The notes: a model not told the origin generated them from the sequence alone. DNA of 64,000 bases from Gnetum montanum (GCA_015680685.1 MNCI01003573.1:927107-991106); one strand, 5' to 3'. Counted from the first letter of the stretch, positions 21,594 to 34,854 are shown. Numbers and translations: made by a program.

Positions 21594-22879
21594 GTCTAAA
21601 AACATGAAAATGCATGAGAATAACATATAAACCAAAACCATCTAACAAGATATAAAACCAAAGCATGCTAATCTAGAAAGCACAATCCAAACATTAATAA
21701 ATCCAATAAATGCATACAAGCTTCATAATCATTATAATCAAAAATATATCATAAGTTCCATAAGTAACATAAATAAATGTCATACAAGTATAACTAAATA
21801 GTAAAGCATGAAATTAGAGATATAAGTTTACAACATGTGGGTACTAAGCATAAATCTTATGGACATGATCCTTGAAGTCCCTCCCCCTTTTTTGGACATC
21901 ACTTAGAAAGGTAAAAAGAGACTCATACACATTTAATGTGATTCTACATATTGTTTCATTGGCTAATACTTCTCCTCATCATTGTTATCACTATTGGTGG
22001 AGCTCAAATTATCCTAGGAATTAATTAACTTTTCAATCACAAATAGTCTACCTTTGTCTAGAATGAAGCTTGTCCTTGAAATCTACTTTGTAGGAAAATT
22101 ATCCAATTAAATCCATGATCTAATAAGAGTGTGATCTACTAAAATACTAGTATCATTGATAGGTATTTCATATAGGACCAAAGAAACTATCCATGACATC
22201 CTATATGATGGGACCATTAGATATCCTTCGCTGTTCAAGAGTTTTCTTTCCTTTTACATGTGTCTCTTGCTAATAATTATAGAAGCCATGATGTTGATCC
22301 TCATAGCACTATTACTTCCCCTATTAAGGTTCCTTACTTGTTGGTCTGATCTCATCATTAGAATTCTCTAATCTATCTAAATCATAGCCCTTAGATGAAC
22401 CCACATCTTAAGCTTGTAAGTGAGGCATGTACTCCTCAAATGATCAAGTTGATGTCCAAATAGCGTCCTCATTAGAAATAAGATGAAGCTCATCCAACTA
22501 TAAGATTCTAAGTTATGAATGTGTTCCTACAAAATCATTCTTTCTAAATTTACAAAAACACCTCCATGAACTAAGTGTTAGCATGCTTAAAGTATGGACA
22601 AAATGGTCTTTAACTCGATATAACCTTTGCTAAGTCAATGATAATGACATGACAGAGTATGAATCTCTAATTGAATGTAGACTTAGCCTATCAAAAATGA
22701 ACTAGGAATGGTAGAAGGATGACAAAATCATTAAGAAAATAATGCTAAAACTTAACTAAGTATCGTTTGCTGGAAAAAATGACAAAGTATAAAATGCTAA
22801 AAAATTAACTAATTATAGAATGGACTAGAAGTGATGAAATAAAAAATAAGTATAAAAATATGAATATAATAACATAAAG
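21594..22879. other. Old repeat or intergenic DNA, nothing readable
   Basis: If the copia reading of the neighbour is right, this would be the internal 3' part of that element on the minus strand, but no motif survives. The small frame at 22156-22371 is not recognisable. Confidence 0.35.
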
Positions 22880-23330
22880 TGGTAAAATAAGATATGCTAT
22901 GGTATGGGGGAAGGATTTAGATTCCCTTCTTGAAGAATAGAATGCTTTATTGCCTAAAAAAATGAGTGTTTACCTCCTAAGGAGGACCAAACTACAAGCG
23001 TTGAAGCAAAAACGTAAGTAGGATAAAACTAACAATAAAAAAACAATTTTTGAGAAAACTATAAGTTTAGAAAGTGGAATTGAATCTACTGAGGGTGAGG
23101 ATATGGATAGAGAAGTTGTAGAGGTAATTAAAAATCAATTCTAGGCCAAAATAAGGCTAATTTGGCTATGTGTCCCATTACTAATGTTGGATCTAAAAAA
23201 ATTATAACTCTGGAGATTGATACTAAAGCTTGAAAAATTTTAAGTTCAGAGGGTTGATGTGAATGTCATGTTAGCATGGTTACTAGAGACTGGAAGAGTT
23301 GTTGTGATTGTGAAGCATGTAGGTAATGCT
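22880..23330 (+). repeat. Diverged repeat, copy left of element 2
   Basis: Aligns with 29060-29530 to the right of element 2 through shared phrases in the same order: a GGAAGGAT block, AATGCTTTATTG, GGAGGA.CAAACTACAAG, GAGGATATGGAT-like, and AAAATTATAACTCT. Divergence is substantial, so it is much older than a target duplication. Its family is unknown. Confidence 0.65.
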
Positions 23331-24980
23331 GAGAGATCCCACAGAAGCACAATGTCAACGAGACTTGCGACAGAAGAGTTACCACACATCTTTGAAGGGA
23401 AAAAGATCCCATAATGCTCCACCCATCTTAAGCAAAATTGAGGGTGGTGAACCTATTTCAATAGGTTCTCCACAAAATGATGTTTCCCCTTCTAACGATG
23501 GTGAGAAGGTGGTGTATCAGAACCTTTACTCCATGATTCACAATCCTGGTTCTAATCCCCACGAACACCAAGTGTTCGATGAGGGAACACAAACACATGA
23601 TAAGGATAAACATTTTAATCATCATCACAATCGGGGCCGAGAGCACTGAAGAGAAGGTAGGAAACATCGTCATGGCAATGGTTCTTCTTCTTCTTCCCCT
23701 TCATCATCACATTCACCCTCTCCTTCTATATTAGGATGCAGTCATAAGGAGCCTAACCGTGAGGATAAGGGCAAATAGAGTGAGAAACCTCGACGAGAGA
23801 GTTGAGAAAGAGGATGAGGGCACTCGAAAGAATGAAGACATGGAAGAAGGGGGAGTAGGGAACCACGTAGACATCATAGACACCATAAACGAAATGACAA
23901 CGAAGAACCCCTACTTGCAACCCAAAGCATGTTAGACATTACGGAGGCTGTGAGAATTCCTACAAGGCACCAAAAAGATGGTAGGATCAAGAGATTGGAT
24001 ATGAATAACATCCCACGATTTGAGGGGAGATACAACGCTGATCCTCAAAACCATCTACAAGAATTCCATGATGCATGTGCCTTGCATAACATGGAAAATG
24101 AGTGGAGAAAACTAAAGTTGTTCCCAAGGACACTAGTAAAAGAAGCTGAAAGCTGGCACCGGTCCTTAGAATCAGAATCCATTCAAAGGTGGAGTACGAT
24201 GCTAGAACTATTTAATGACAAGTATCAAACGTACTCCCGGGTGTCTAACCTATCAAAGCAAATCCAAGGATGGAAGTAGGGAAATCATGAACCCTTGGAT
24301 GCTGTCATGGACTGTTATTATGCACTGTTACATCGTTGCCCAGGCCATGGTTATGCACAGCGGGATCAACTACGCCACCTCGTAGATGGGCTTAGGTATG
24401 AAACTAGGAGAACCCTTGGAAAGTATGCCCAAGGGAGATTATCAAAGCTTAGGTTCCATCAGGTTCATAGATTGTTAGAGCAAGTAGCCAAGGAAGAAGG
24501 AGAGCTACATAAAAGAGAAAGTGCGGAAGAGTACAACTGTGATCCTTCCCTCTGAAAAAGGGAAGTGAGATTCTATGAGGAGGAAGAATCACCACTTAAA
24601 GAGTTGGTGAATAGGAAAACCTTGTCGTTCCAAAAATTAACAACAAAAGTGTTAGAAAAGGTAGACCAAATGTGGGACTCCTTAGATAGTAGATTTGAAA
24701 TTGTTCTCAAAATTGTAGAGGAGTCTAAGGAGTGAATTAGTGACTATGATAGAAAGAAAAAGAGGGATTTGGACCATGCATGTAACAAAGGTAAGGGTAA
24801 AATGGCCATCATTGAAGAGATTGTGGATTCTAATATGGACAATGATGGCGGATGTGAAATATGCTAGTATGACCATCCTAAGGGATGTTGCCCAATAATC
24901 TCACATCTACAAGAGTCTGGGGTGTATGCACTTAACCCACAACTTAACAAACGACAAGCACCCTGAAGGTTACCTTATCC
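23331..24980 (+). pseudogene. Decayed gag of element 2
   Basis: Better preserved than element 1. 23929-24279 is open across the gag core ('LDMNNIPRFEGRYNADPQ', then 'ENEWRKLKLFPRTLVKEAE'), a stop follows 'IQGWK', and 24295-24555 continues it through 'GRLSKLRFHQVHRLLEQV'. The zinc-knuckle region near 24850-24890 keeps Cys, Cys, His and Cys but contains a stop. Role inferred from the family: virus-like particle and RNA packaging protein. Confidence 0.8.
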
Positions 24981-25027
24981 CCAAGGTAACCTAAGGCATT
25001 TCCACCAACCTTTAACGTATTATCCAA

Positions 25028-26137
25028 GTGGAAATACACCACAACCTATTAAGCAACACTAGTAGTGGCAATATCCACAATCATGGGGGATGCCATTGCC
25101 AAGGCAACAATACCCTTACCGGCAATCGGATCCATATGGCTATTATGTGCAGTAGCCAATCTCTCCAAGTGACTCTGTTGGTCATGTTACGTCACTACCA
25201 AGCTTGGGAGTATTATAGGACTCCTTCTCTTGGGAGAGAAACACCGCATACATACCATCCTCCAAATCCATCTACAACTCTCACATCGATAGCTCCATTA
25301 CCACCCACTCCAGCAATGCAAGGGGAACTCCCCACTCAACCACAGCAACGCAATGCTACGAGAGCTGTAAACCTTCAACCCGCTACTAGTTCTAACAACC
25401 ATATAAAGAGAAGACCTTTTTTCAAAACCAACAGCCCAAACAAGCTCTCACAACCACAAGCGGTTGAGCCTCTGAACACTCCTCCATCAAATAACGCTTT
25501 AGAGCTCCCTTCAAACCAAAAACAGAGCTCAACGCACACAGTTATGTTAACACATACCATCACTGATTGGATCAAGGAGGGCCACCTTCCTAGGAAATTC
25601 TCTGATCCTGGAAGCCCCCTAATTTATCTACAAGTCGCTGGGAATAAACCTTGTAAAGCTCTTTTGGACTCAGGTTCCAGAGTCAACTTAATATTGCAAG
25701 AGATGTACAAAGCCTGGAACCTACCTCCATTGAAAAAGAGTAATATTCACTTAGAGCTAGCTAACCATTCCATCACTATTCCCTTGGGACAAGTGGAGGA
25801 CATTGTCACCACTATGTGTGGTTGGTCATACCTAGCTGATTTCCTAGTGATACAAGTAAACAATGACAAAGGTGACTTTCCAATAATAATGGGAAGGGCA
25901 TGGCTAAGGACCATAAACACATGCCTAGAAATCCGTGATCTTTCCCTGGAAATATCTAGGGAAAATTTTCTTGAAAAGATCGAGAAGAAGAAAGTTTCAT
26001 GCATCACATACAGTGATACAGGGTGTCATTGCATACAGGAATGTTCAACATTGCCTACATGCAACCAGTGTGCCCAAGAAATTAATGTACAAAAGTGCCT
26101 ATATGTAGCAACTACACAAAAAAAAGACACCCCGTGA
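25028..26137 (+). pseudogene. gag C-terminus and retropepsin-like protease, 369-codon open frame, element 2
   Basis: The longest uninterrupted repeat-encoded frame in the window. Residues 1-170 are a Pro/Gln/Thr-rich linker. Residues about 205-335 are the protease, with 'CKALLDSGSRVNLILQEMY' carrying an intact D-S-G active site and 'FPIIMGRAWLRT' as the distal conserved block. It stops before any RT, because pol is deleted. The initial Met is probably not a real start: in intact relatives this follows the zinc knuckle in the same polyprotein. A frame this long in an otherwise decayed element may be chance or recent activity. Confidence 0.7.
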
Positions 26138-28251
26138 TTGATAGCTGATCCAAAGAGCAACTTACCAACATGCATGAAGCTAATTGGGGGAACAACTTGT
26201 GCTCACATCAAAAGCATAGATACACTAGAGTAAGACCGTCGCCAACTTCCAACCCTTAACCTGAAAACATTAATTGGGAGAAGTTGGACACTTCTAAAAA
26301 ATTCAAACAAATGCTCATTATTTCAAATCTCTCCCTTTCAATTCATTCATGGGGTAGATGGCCACCTATGCTGATCAATCAAGGCTCTCAGTTCTTTTTA
26401 AGTTTTTGTTTTACAAATTTCTTTAACTCTTCTTGTTTTTGTTTTGCAACATTGTTCATGCCTCTTCATTTATTTTTGTGTTTATTTCTTTATTTTTGTT
26501 AAGTTTGTCACTTAACAAGTGCTCCGAAGATGGTATGAACTGTATTCCATTGATTGCTAATGTTGGTTTTTACCTTTGAGTTATAATGTTGATACTTTGA
26601 TATGGTTCTTTTCATATAACAAGCAATGAGTCCACGTCATCCATGCATTCATGAATTTCTATGGTCTCTATTGGCTTGGAATTGTACAGTCCCTTTCCTT
26701 AAATAATAATAACTATCAATGAATTGGTGATTGGGCATTTCTCAAACTAAGGAAGGATTCAAGGATTGAAAAGGATGTGACTTCAAGGGGATTTGATGAA
26801 TTTGTGTTGGCCATTCTCTTGGGTGCTTGAATGTTTTCCTTCTTGGGTTTTCCTTACCATTCCGATGTTGCTCCATTATCAGGAAGTTGTGCTAATAAAA
26901 ATAATAAGTCTTTGCATGGTGTGGTTCTCATGCAAAACACACAAAAAAAATAGTGAGAATTCAAAGCACACCCCTTAGACGAAATAATCATCTGGGCTAC
27001 AAGCACTAGTTATGGAACTAAATAAACATTTTCCCTCTAACTAAGGCCCTTCTCGCTCCCTACTTTCTCCTTTCTCGTTTTGTCGGAATGGTGGTGACTC
27101 TTTGGTGGAAGCATTCTTGTTACTTCAAGTGGATGGATTGGTCAAATGTATTAATGCGAAGTCACTAGATCTGATTTGTTTGAGGTTGGATTTGGAATGA
27201 GATCTACTAAGTTACATTAACCATGAAATACACAAGGGACTTTACATAACCTTGTTCTCGGGATCCCATTCCATTCTCTTCTCTCCACCTTTCTCTCCAT
27301 TGATCTCCTCATTGCTGGTTGTATCAATAGTCTATATTTTGGTTGATGCATTGTTTTCTTTTTGGTAAACTCTTATGGTTAAGAATTTAACTCTTGCTTC
27401 CAAATGAAATTTCTAGAGCCTACAGACTCTTTAAATGTGGGAATGTCAGGGCATTAAGGGCATGAGCCTGCTTTGGGGAGGACCCCACTGGCATTCCTAT
27501 TTGGTGCATGAGTTAGTTTCTTTCCCTTAAACATTTTTGCAATCACCATTTATTTTATTCATTTTCATCTTTGACATCCATTTCATCAGCATTAGAGTTG
27601 TCTATTTTTCCTCCATATTTCTTATTCCTTTTCCTTTTTCCATTCTATCACTACTGGAGATTCGCTCTTAGTCATGGGGGTCCTAGTGCATTTTTTTTAA
27701 TTTTCTCCTAATCCCTACACCTTACACCTTTTGGTAGTCACTAATATCATGTCTCCAAATCCGCATTAGCCATATCAAAACTCAGCCAATGGACCTTACA
27801 CTAAGGCAAGGTATTAATTGCATTGTGATTCATTTACCCTTGCTAATATAAGACTGTGTTGTGTGTGTAGATGGCAATCATACAACAACGGATTGGATCT
27901 AAAGGAAACACTTGGAATGGACTGGTGCTAAAGTAGTTATGCAAGGAACAAGATTGATGGTGCACTTACGAATGAACAACAAAAGACGTAATCTTGGCAT
28001 CGGTAGCAACAGACCTCTTCTTCTTCTCTCTCTCTTCTATCTTCTCTCTCAACTGCCAAATAAGGCTGGATGTCAAATGTGTATAGTGTTCACCCTTTTT
28101 GTCATGGACACTAATTTTTCCATGTATTGTAATGATGATCTATTCACATGTCATCCCATTCACCACTAGTGTCATTTCAATCAATAATCCCATACCTTCC
28201 CAATATTTTGTAAGGAACTCAAGGATGAGTTTTCATTCAGTCATGGGGGTA
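26138..28251 (+). other. pol-deletion scar and 3' non-coding region of element 2
   Basis: The deletion joint is at about 26310. The remainder parallels element 1 block by block: CAATGAGTCCACGTCATCC (about 26625), the hairpin at 26918-26972, the GGGCATGAGCCTGCTTTGGG-like block (about 27457), and GTGTGTAGATGGCAATCATACA (about 27863). No readable gene. Confidence 0.65.
26918..26972 (+). other. Conserved A-rich-loop hairpin, element 2 copy
   Basis: GGTGTG + TTCTCA pairs with TGAGAA + CACACC; the loop is A-rich. Same place and architecture as 7898-7944. Confidence 0.6.
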
Positions 28252-29052
28252 TGATGGGATGCGATATTGCGTACACGATATCGTGTCCTACCCTGCGATA
28301 TCACGTATGCGATATCGTAGCCTGCCGCAATGTCTATAAATAAGAAGTGACTTTCCCTTGTTTCTCCATCTAGATCTAGACCCTTAGCTAAACTCTGGTA
28401 GTTTTACCATTCCAGAGATAGAATAATTTCCATGTGCCTGCAGTAGGAGTCTTAAAGTGAACGGATCTTTATTCGAGCAAATTGTACCTAAGCACACATT
28501 TTTGTATGGCAATAAAGATGAACTTTCTGATAAACCTTGCAGTGCATGGACTAAGCTAAATAGGATTTAATTACTGTTAAATGTTTAACTGCTTTCCTAG
28601 TTAATTAAATCTCTCTCAACCCTCAACTCTCCTAGTTAAGTGCATTCAGTATGATCGCTTCAAGCACGTGTTCAAGGCTTGGTAACCTAGTAAAGAATAG
28701 CATTTGGTAATCCCAACAGTGTTGCACTGGTTCAAGGTGTGTATGGCAAGTGGGAACAAATACTGGTGCTAGGGCAGTTAGAACTTAGTTAGCGAAAGTT
28801 ACTCACTTGGTCTCTTCATCCTTTCCCTCATTAACATAGGCGTTAAAAAGAGAAAAGATATAAAAATCCCAGACCTCAGACGTACTTAACCATACAACCG
28901 TGACAATACAACTAAGTTTGGGAAGACAACAATTGATTAACCTTAAGTGTTCCATAAGGCACATAAGCACTTAGTCCTTGGAGTTCAACCAGATCGCGTG
29001 TGAGATGCTTGTATTTGTATGGTTGAGTGTAGGGGTACCTCGCCACTCATCA
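28252..29052 (+). repeat. 3' LTR of element 2
   Basis: 801 bases, TGATGGG...CTCATCA, preceded by the CATGGGGGTA polypurine tract. Four GATATC-like cores occur at 28262-28317 and TATAAATA at 28335-28342. The U5 part matches the other LTRs. Confidence 0.9.
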
Positions 29053-29059
29053 TTAAGCA

Positions 29060-29530
29060 TAAAATAATGCATTTGATATGGAGGAAGGATCCTAGATCAT
29101 TTCCTAAATAATAAAATGCTTTATTGATGAATTACAAAGTATTTGTCTCATATGGAGGATCAAACTACAAGTGATAGGTGAAAAACATAAGTATAATAAA
29201 GTACTTTAAATTTTTTAAATATTAGTATATTTTTTATGGTTTCACACCTCCAATGTAAGTATAATGAAATTGATAGAAGAAGTTTAAATCTTGAGCAAAA
29301 TATGGATTTAGAGAATGGAATTAAACCTTTGAAGAATTAGGATATGGATGTGAAAACTATAAGCATGATCTAGATTCAATTTAGGGCCAAGACAAGTTTT
29401 TTTGTCCAAGGGTTCTATTGTTGATGCTAGAGCATAAAAATTATAACTCTAGAAAGTGCTGCAAAAGCTTGAAAATTTTCTTTGGTAGTGATGTCAAAGG
29501 TATAAAAGATGACCATGAAGCATGCGAATG
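29060..29530 (+). repeat. Diverged repeat, copy right of element 2
   Basis: Homologous in the same orientation to 22880-23330. It starts only a few bases after the end of the element 2 LTR. The repeat family is not recognised. Confidence 0.65.
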
Positions 29531-32463
29531 TTATGATGTTAGCAGAAGCTCATGCTTTTGATCTTCTAAATTCTAACAAGTTCTCTCAAATATAAATAAA
29601 AAAACCTTAAATTTAAATTTTAATCTTGTATTTATAGGCCTAGATTTATCAAATTTAACTTAGGATTACTAAAACTGAACTTAGAATTAAGTGTAACTTA
29701 TCACTAAGTTTGAGAATTGCAAGTCTAGTGTTCATTTTCAATGAGTGCAATAACTCATGGAGGTAACACTAATGCTGAAGTAGTATTAACATTACAAACA
29801 TAGCCAAATTTTTGTGAATTTTTTAATGTTCCAAAAATGAATTTTTGAAGGTTTAGTTGACCTCCAAACTAATATTAAAAGATGCTAGGTTGATGCTAAG
29901 GAAGTTGAGAGACAATGAGATGCTGTTAAACACTGAGTTTGATCATGTTATGAAAATATTGATAGAGTTAAGGATGTTGATGTTGGTGTAGCATCCATAG
30001 AAGCCATAGTTAGAAACAAATTCATGAATATTGCAAATTTCATCATTTTGAGTTGCCAAGGCCTTGTTTTTCACCTAAATTAATACCAAAAGTTGCTAAA
30101 ACAATGTTGAGAGATTTGCAAGATCAAGATGAGATGTCAATGATGGATGGTGTCAATGTTGAATGTACCAACATTGATGTAGCATCAATGTTGGTTATGG
30201 TATACACAAAAGTTTCCAAAAAATTTTTAAGTTTTACCACATGACATTCAAGATGCTCAAACTACTGCTAGAATAAGCTAAGATGATGTTGATGCAATGT
30301 GGATAGATGCTAGAAGCCTAGATATAGGCCTAATTGTTGATTGAGAAGGTTAGTAATGCTTTCTTGTAAGTTTGAAAATTATTAAGCTCATGCTTAGTAC
30401 AATTTTTGAAATATTTTACCTAAGTCAATGCTTGAAGCTCATAGGGATTCTGTTTGAAATCTAGACTATTGTTGAAGGCTACTAGGATGAAGATGAGGAA
30501 TCTTAGAAGCTTTTTCATGTAGGCTATCAGTTCTAATGGGGGTATTATTAATGCTAATGTTGACATTAATATTGGTAGTGTTAATGTTAGTGAGATTTTG
30601 AAAAATTTCCACCATTTTTCTTGCCAAAAATTCCAACTTTGGAAAAGCTAAAATTGACCTTGGAATGAGTTGAAATAATAATTTTAAAGCACCAAGAGAT
30701 TTGTAAACCTATGAAATGCTACAAACTTGGCATATGGTGTGATTTGAGGGAGTAAATATGTGTACTAACATTGCTAGTATTTCATAATTAGCCAAAAATG
30801 TTAATTTTCCAAGTGTCAAAAGTGCTAATTTTGGGAGCCTAGAGTGCTGAAACTATTGCCAAAGAGGTGTCTTGGCCTTAGGAACTGCTTGAGTATGTAA
30901 GAATTTATTTTTGGTGAAATTTTAGAGCCTTGGTGATGGTGATCTTAACACTAACACTTATGCTACATTAGCATTAGCAACACATAGAAAAATTTTAGAC
31001 TTTTTTTGGAATTTTTTTAAAGTTTCCAAAATTAATGCTAAAAGGTCAAGATATAATACTAAATGGTCCTTAGAGGTCTTCAAAGGCCAAAAATATATCT
31101 TACAAAGCTATTTTGGGACATTTTTTCCTATGGTATTAAAAAATATTGATTTGGAATGTACATCATCTCCAACACTAAGAAAAAGTCTGACCTTAGGATC
31201 CTGGGTGTCAAACTAAGAAAATTTATTAAATTCATATCTTGTGATTTTGTGGGAGCCTAGGATGTACTATTTGAGGTACTGTAAGATGTGGAATCTACAT
31301 CAAATTGATTACTTAGAAACCTTTTGATCCACAATAGTTCCAGCACTTCAAAAAGTTTGGTTTTTGAGTATTTTTAGGGTCACCAAGAATAGAGTTCATA
31401 AGCTAGATTATGAACCTAAATGATTTCTAAAGACCTCTAGGAGTTGGAAATGTGCCTTATAATGCTATATTTTGGGATTTTGATGCTCAAACTAGTATGG
31501 GATGATGTTGAAACCATACTTAGTCTTGATTCTCATTAAACCCAAAAAGTGGATACAACATTGTCTCCTCTTGATGGATGATTGATGTACTTACAAGAAG
31601 AAAATTGGAAGGAAAGAAGTAGAAAATGGGAGGAAATTAGGATATCATGGGTACACCAGTCATGACAATAGTGCTATGTCACAAAAGGGGAACATAGCTA
31701 AATTGCATAATCAAGATGATTGAAGGGATGCCATTTATGATGTTCACACCTTATCTCACTCATGCTCTCAATAGACCATCATTGGAATAGAAAAAGACAC
31801 TCAATCCTTAATAAATATGCTAATGAGAGGAAAAGAATGAGATAGAAAAGGGAGTTAGAGAAAGAATAGAGAAGTGAGAGAGAGATGAAAAATATACTTG
31901 AAAAATTGAAAAAACAATAAAAATGGAAAAAGAAATAAGAAACATCACCTATATACCAAGATCAGATGTTATTTCATAGAAGTGAGCATAGATAGGTCCC
32001 ACACTCTAATGATTACTGATGCTTGATAGATTGATTTCCTTCTTGTTGCACTTAAACTTAATACATCCTTACATGGACTTAAAATTCCAAAATATTCATT
32101 ACTCACTTCATGATGTAGATTTTCAATAAATATCCTCACCATAGTGTGTCATAGAAGAATGATAGTAAAATGAGATAGGAATAGATTAGGAAATATAGAT
32201 GAAATTTGATAAAGAAGATAAAAGAAAAACATTACAATATATATATATGTATGTGTGTGTGTAGAGCTAAAAATAATGTAATAAAATGTAGATGAGATGG
32301 AGAAAAGTTAGAGAAAACTTGATTCTGATTGATTTTTATAACCTTAAATATAGTATTTTTTGAGGTATGTCCTATTCACTTGATCTTGATATTGATTTCT
32401 ATTTGAATCTGTTAAGTAATATTCTTTATTGTTAAGGCTCTTAACGATGATGAAGAGGAATTG
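29531..32463. other. Repetitive AT-rich DNA without a readable gene
   Basis: Contains loosely repeated phrases built on GTTAATG/TTAACACTAA and 'TTTGGAATTTTT' (for example near 29760, 30550, 30760 and 30940), suggesting an old internally repetitive element. The frame at 30053-30244 has no motif. Its right part (about 31600-32460) could be the 3' end and LTR of the Tat-like element on the minus strand, but no boundary is visible. Confidence 0.4.
32236..32262. repeat. (TA)n(TG)n microsatellite
   Basis: Alternating TA then TG dinucleotides over about 27 bases. Confidence 0.85.
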
Positions 32464-33440
32464 CTAGTTCAATGAAAACTTGGTTGTCTTGGCATTAGGA
32501 AAATGCCTAAGGAAAATGTTTTCTTTGATTTCTCTAAGTTTGACATGCTTATCATGGCAATAGTGCATGAACTCTTCATAATTTTGGATATTGATTGATG
32601 CTTGCTTATGATTTTTCTCAAGTATGTCCAGCTCAACATAATGCATGCTATGATTCTCCTTGTTCATCATTCAATTATTTATGACCACACGAAGAAAAGC
32701 CACATCTAGCTCCACTGGAAACATAATTTCTAATTCATATGTAAGCATGAATGGGGTTTGACTAGTTACATTATAAAAGGTAGTTTGGTTTACCTAAAGG
32801 ACATGAGATAACTATGTATATCAATTATGTTGGGATTTGCCAACAATGAATTTAAGCAAACATATGAGTGACTTATTGGTTAATCTGGTTTACCTATTAG
32901 ATTGTGTGTGATACAAATATGAGAATATCTAGGTGATTTGGTATTAATCATAAACTTTGGCTAGTTCTTTGCTCTTGAATTGAGGTCCATTATCAATTAC
33001 AATGTGAAGATAAATACCAAAGTAGGTGATTATATGATCTAGAATAAAATGATAGACATACTAATAAGTTGTGTTCTTTAAAGAAATTGATTTAAATCAC
33101 TTAGCAAAATATTTGGTAGCTATCAAAATGAACTAATAATTAAAAGATGAAGGATTAATAGAACGTACAAGGTCTAGCTCCTACTTTTGGAAACACTATA
33201 TGATTCCCAAAGTCCTAAGCTCTTGAGATGGAACATAAATAAGAGGAGCATGACATTAACATGCATTACAAATTTTGAATATCATATATGCATCCTTAGA
33301 TATTTTAGGCCACCAATATCCTAACAAAATAATACAAGCTACAAGAGACCATGAATCTAAATGAACATTACATATACCAAAATAAATCTATTCTAAAATG
33401 TTTTGTTCTTCATTGTGACTAAGATAATGTAAAAGAATAT
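32464..33440 (-). pseudogene. Integrase remnant of the Tat-like element
   Basis: On the minus strand, in order: an H2C2-zone remnant 'GYWWPKISKDAYM' with two Cys (about 33320-33245); the catalytic-core motif 'VIDNGPQFKSKE' (about 33005-32970), containing the second catalytic Asp; and a C-terminal region at 32670-32464 resembling the 'Y-x-x-R-V-x-x-R-x-F' stretch after the core. The first Asp and the Glu of D,D-35-E cannot be placed with certainty. Broken by several stops. Confidence 0.7.
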
Positions 33441-33890
33441 TTGGTGTAAAACATGACATAAAATATTAGAATCAACAATAAGAAATGTTTATCACGTTTA
33501 TAGAAAGCATCCTCTGGTGAATGATATAGATTTTCATGAGTTTATTTGGTTTGCAAATATTTTATGATATCGTAATATTGTTCATCTTATTCTAAGTTAA
33601 CTAATTCAATTTATTGTATATTTATGAGAGTGATAGGTGTATCTTGCATTGAATAAGACAAATAATCCTTAAGTAAAGTAGGATTGGCAAGAAGAGTGAA
33701 AGTAGCTAGTGCTTTAGTAAACATGTTTTTTGAGCGATGAATGTGCATAAGTAAACATTTGTCAAACTAAGAAAATAAATTTTTCACTAAGTCTAGATAA
33801 GATTAAAGGGGTTTAGCTTGGCAAGCATATTCATTATTTACCTAATGTATGATTGATTAGGAGTTAGCATGCATGAAAAGCCCTTACTTC
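33441..33890 (-). pseudogene. RNase H end and linker of the Tat-like element
   Basis: The minus strand shows 'Y-L-x-L-V-K' followed by 'H-I-H-R-S-K-N' and 'KALATFTLLAN' (about 33810-33680). This corresponds to the 'H-I-P-R-x-x-N-x-x-A-D-A-L-A' end of the RNase H domain in Tat elements. Heavily decayed; its N-terminal part lies beyond element 3. Confidence 0.6.
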
Positions 33891-33902
33891 AAGGTTGAAG
33901 GT

Positions 33903-34728
33903 TGATGAAACACATTTTCCAATCGTCACAACGTCGCATGCCCAATGTCATGCAATGTCGAGTATCTAACGTCAAGGTATATACATTGGCCTATAAATAT
34001 AGTGCTCGGGCTCATGATTTCTAGTTAGTTTTTTCATATTAGTTTTCATAGTTTTGTCAATAGAGTAGTTAAATTCTTGTAGTTTTATTCCATAATCTTA
34101 GAGAACAGTCAGTGAGTGCCCACAGAGTGGATCTGAGTTAGTTGTATGAAGTATTATTCAACTGGCAATGTACCTGGACATGTTCCATGAGCAGTAATAA
34201 GATCAAGATTGATTCTTATTCATTGCAGCACTTTGAATTAGATTAGATTTACTTCCATGTAATTTACTTTTCATGTACTTAGTTAATATGTACATTTTCA
34301 TGCATGTTAATTAATTAAGTGCATAAGTACAATTGATTCAAGCATGCATATGACTCTTGGTAATCCCAGCAACACTTAACGTTTGGTAACCTAGCAGCAT
34401 TATATGTGTTCAGAATGTGCATGGAAAGTGAGATTGGACACTTATGTTAGGGTAGTTGATTATTAATTAGAATTAATTATAAATTGAGTTTCAACCTATT
34501 GTTAATTGTAGAATAATAAAATATAAAATAATAAAAATCATATGCCTCACTATGGACTAAACAATAGGTGACAAAGCTACGACTAGTCCAAGTGGGAAGA
34601 CAACAAACTACAATCAAGGCATAGAAATTGAGATGCCACAACTAGTCCCATCCATGAAATTCGACTAGATCGTGTGTGAATGCTTGTGATTCATATGGTT
34701 GGGTGTAAGGATACATCGCTGCTCATCA
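33903..34728 (+). repeat. 5' LTR of element 3
   Basis: 826 bases, TGATGAA...CTCATCA. TATAAATA is at 33992-33999. U3 has AACGTC/CAATGTC phrases in place of the GATATC palindromes. Confidence 0.9.
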
Positions 34729-34729
34729 T

Positions 34730-34747
34730 TAGCATCATTGATGGGGA
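34730..34747 (+). other. Degenerate tRNA-Asp-type primer-binding site, element 3
   Basis: TAGCATCATTGATGGGGA, 12 of 18 matches to the tRNA-Asp 3'-end complement, one base after the LTR. Confidence 0.55.
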
Positions 34748-34854
34748 TGGTGCTAGTTATCTAGATTAGTTATATCATACATGATCATTGTAAAATGTAT
34801 GAATGATATATCTTTTAGAAAGTATTAAATCACACACACTATAAACAAAAAACA

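Larger units (their letters stand above)
23331..29052 (+). mobile_element. Element 2: gag-protease Athila-like element, 5' truncated, pol deleted
   Basis: Homology to element 1 starts abruptly inside the gag N-terminus (ATCCCACAGAAGC, equal to 4120 in element 1), so the 5' LTR, primer site and gag start are missing. The 3' LTR (28252-29052) is complete. As in element 1, pol is missing. The break after protease lies at the same place (about 26310), but the right edge reaches about 90 bases further, directly to CTCATTATTTCAAATC. The shared 5' breakpoint suggests that elements 1 and 2 descend from one deleted founder. Confidence 0.88.

Noticed and set aside
22156-22371. Hydrophobic plus-strand ORF of 71 codons as a membrane protein
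   Set aside because: It sits in old repeat DNA with no motif, no neighbouring exon and AT-driven hydrophobicity.
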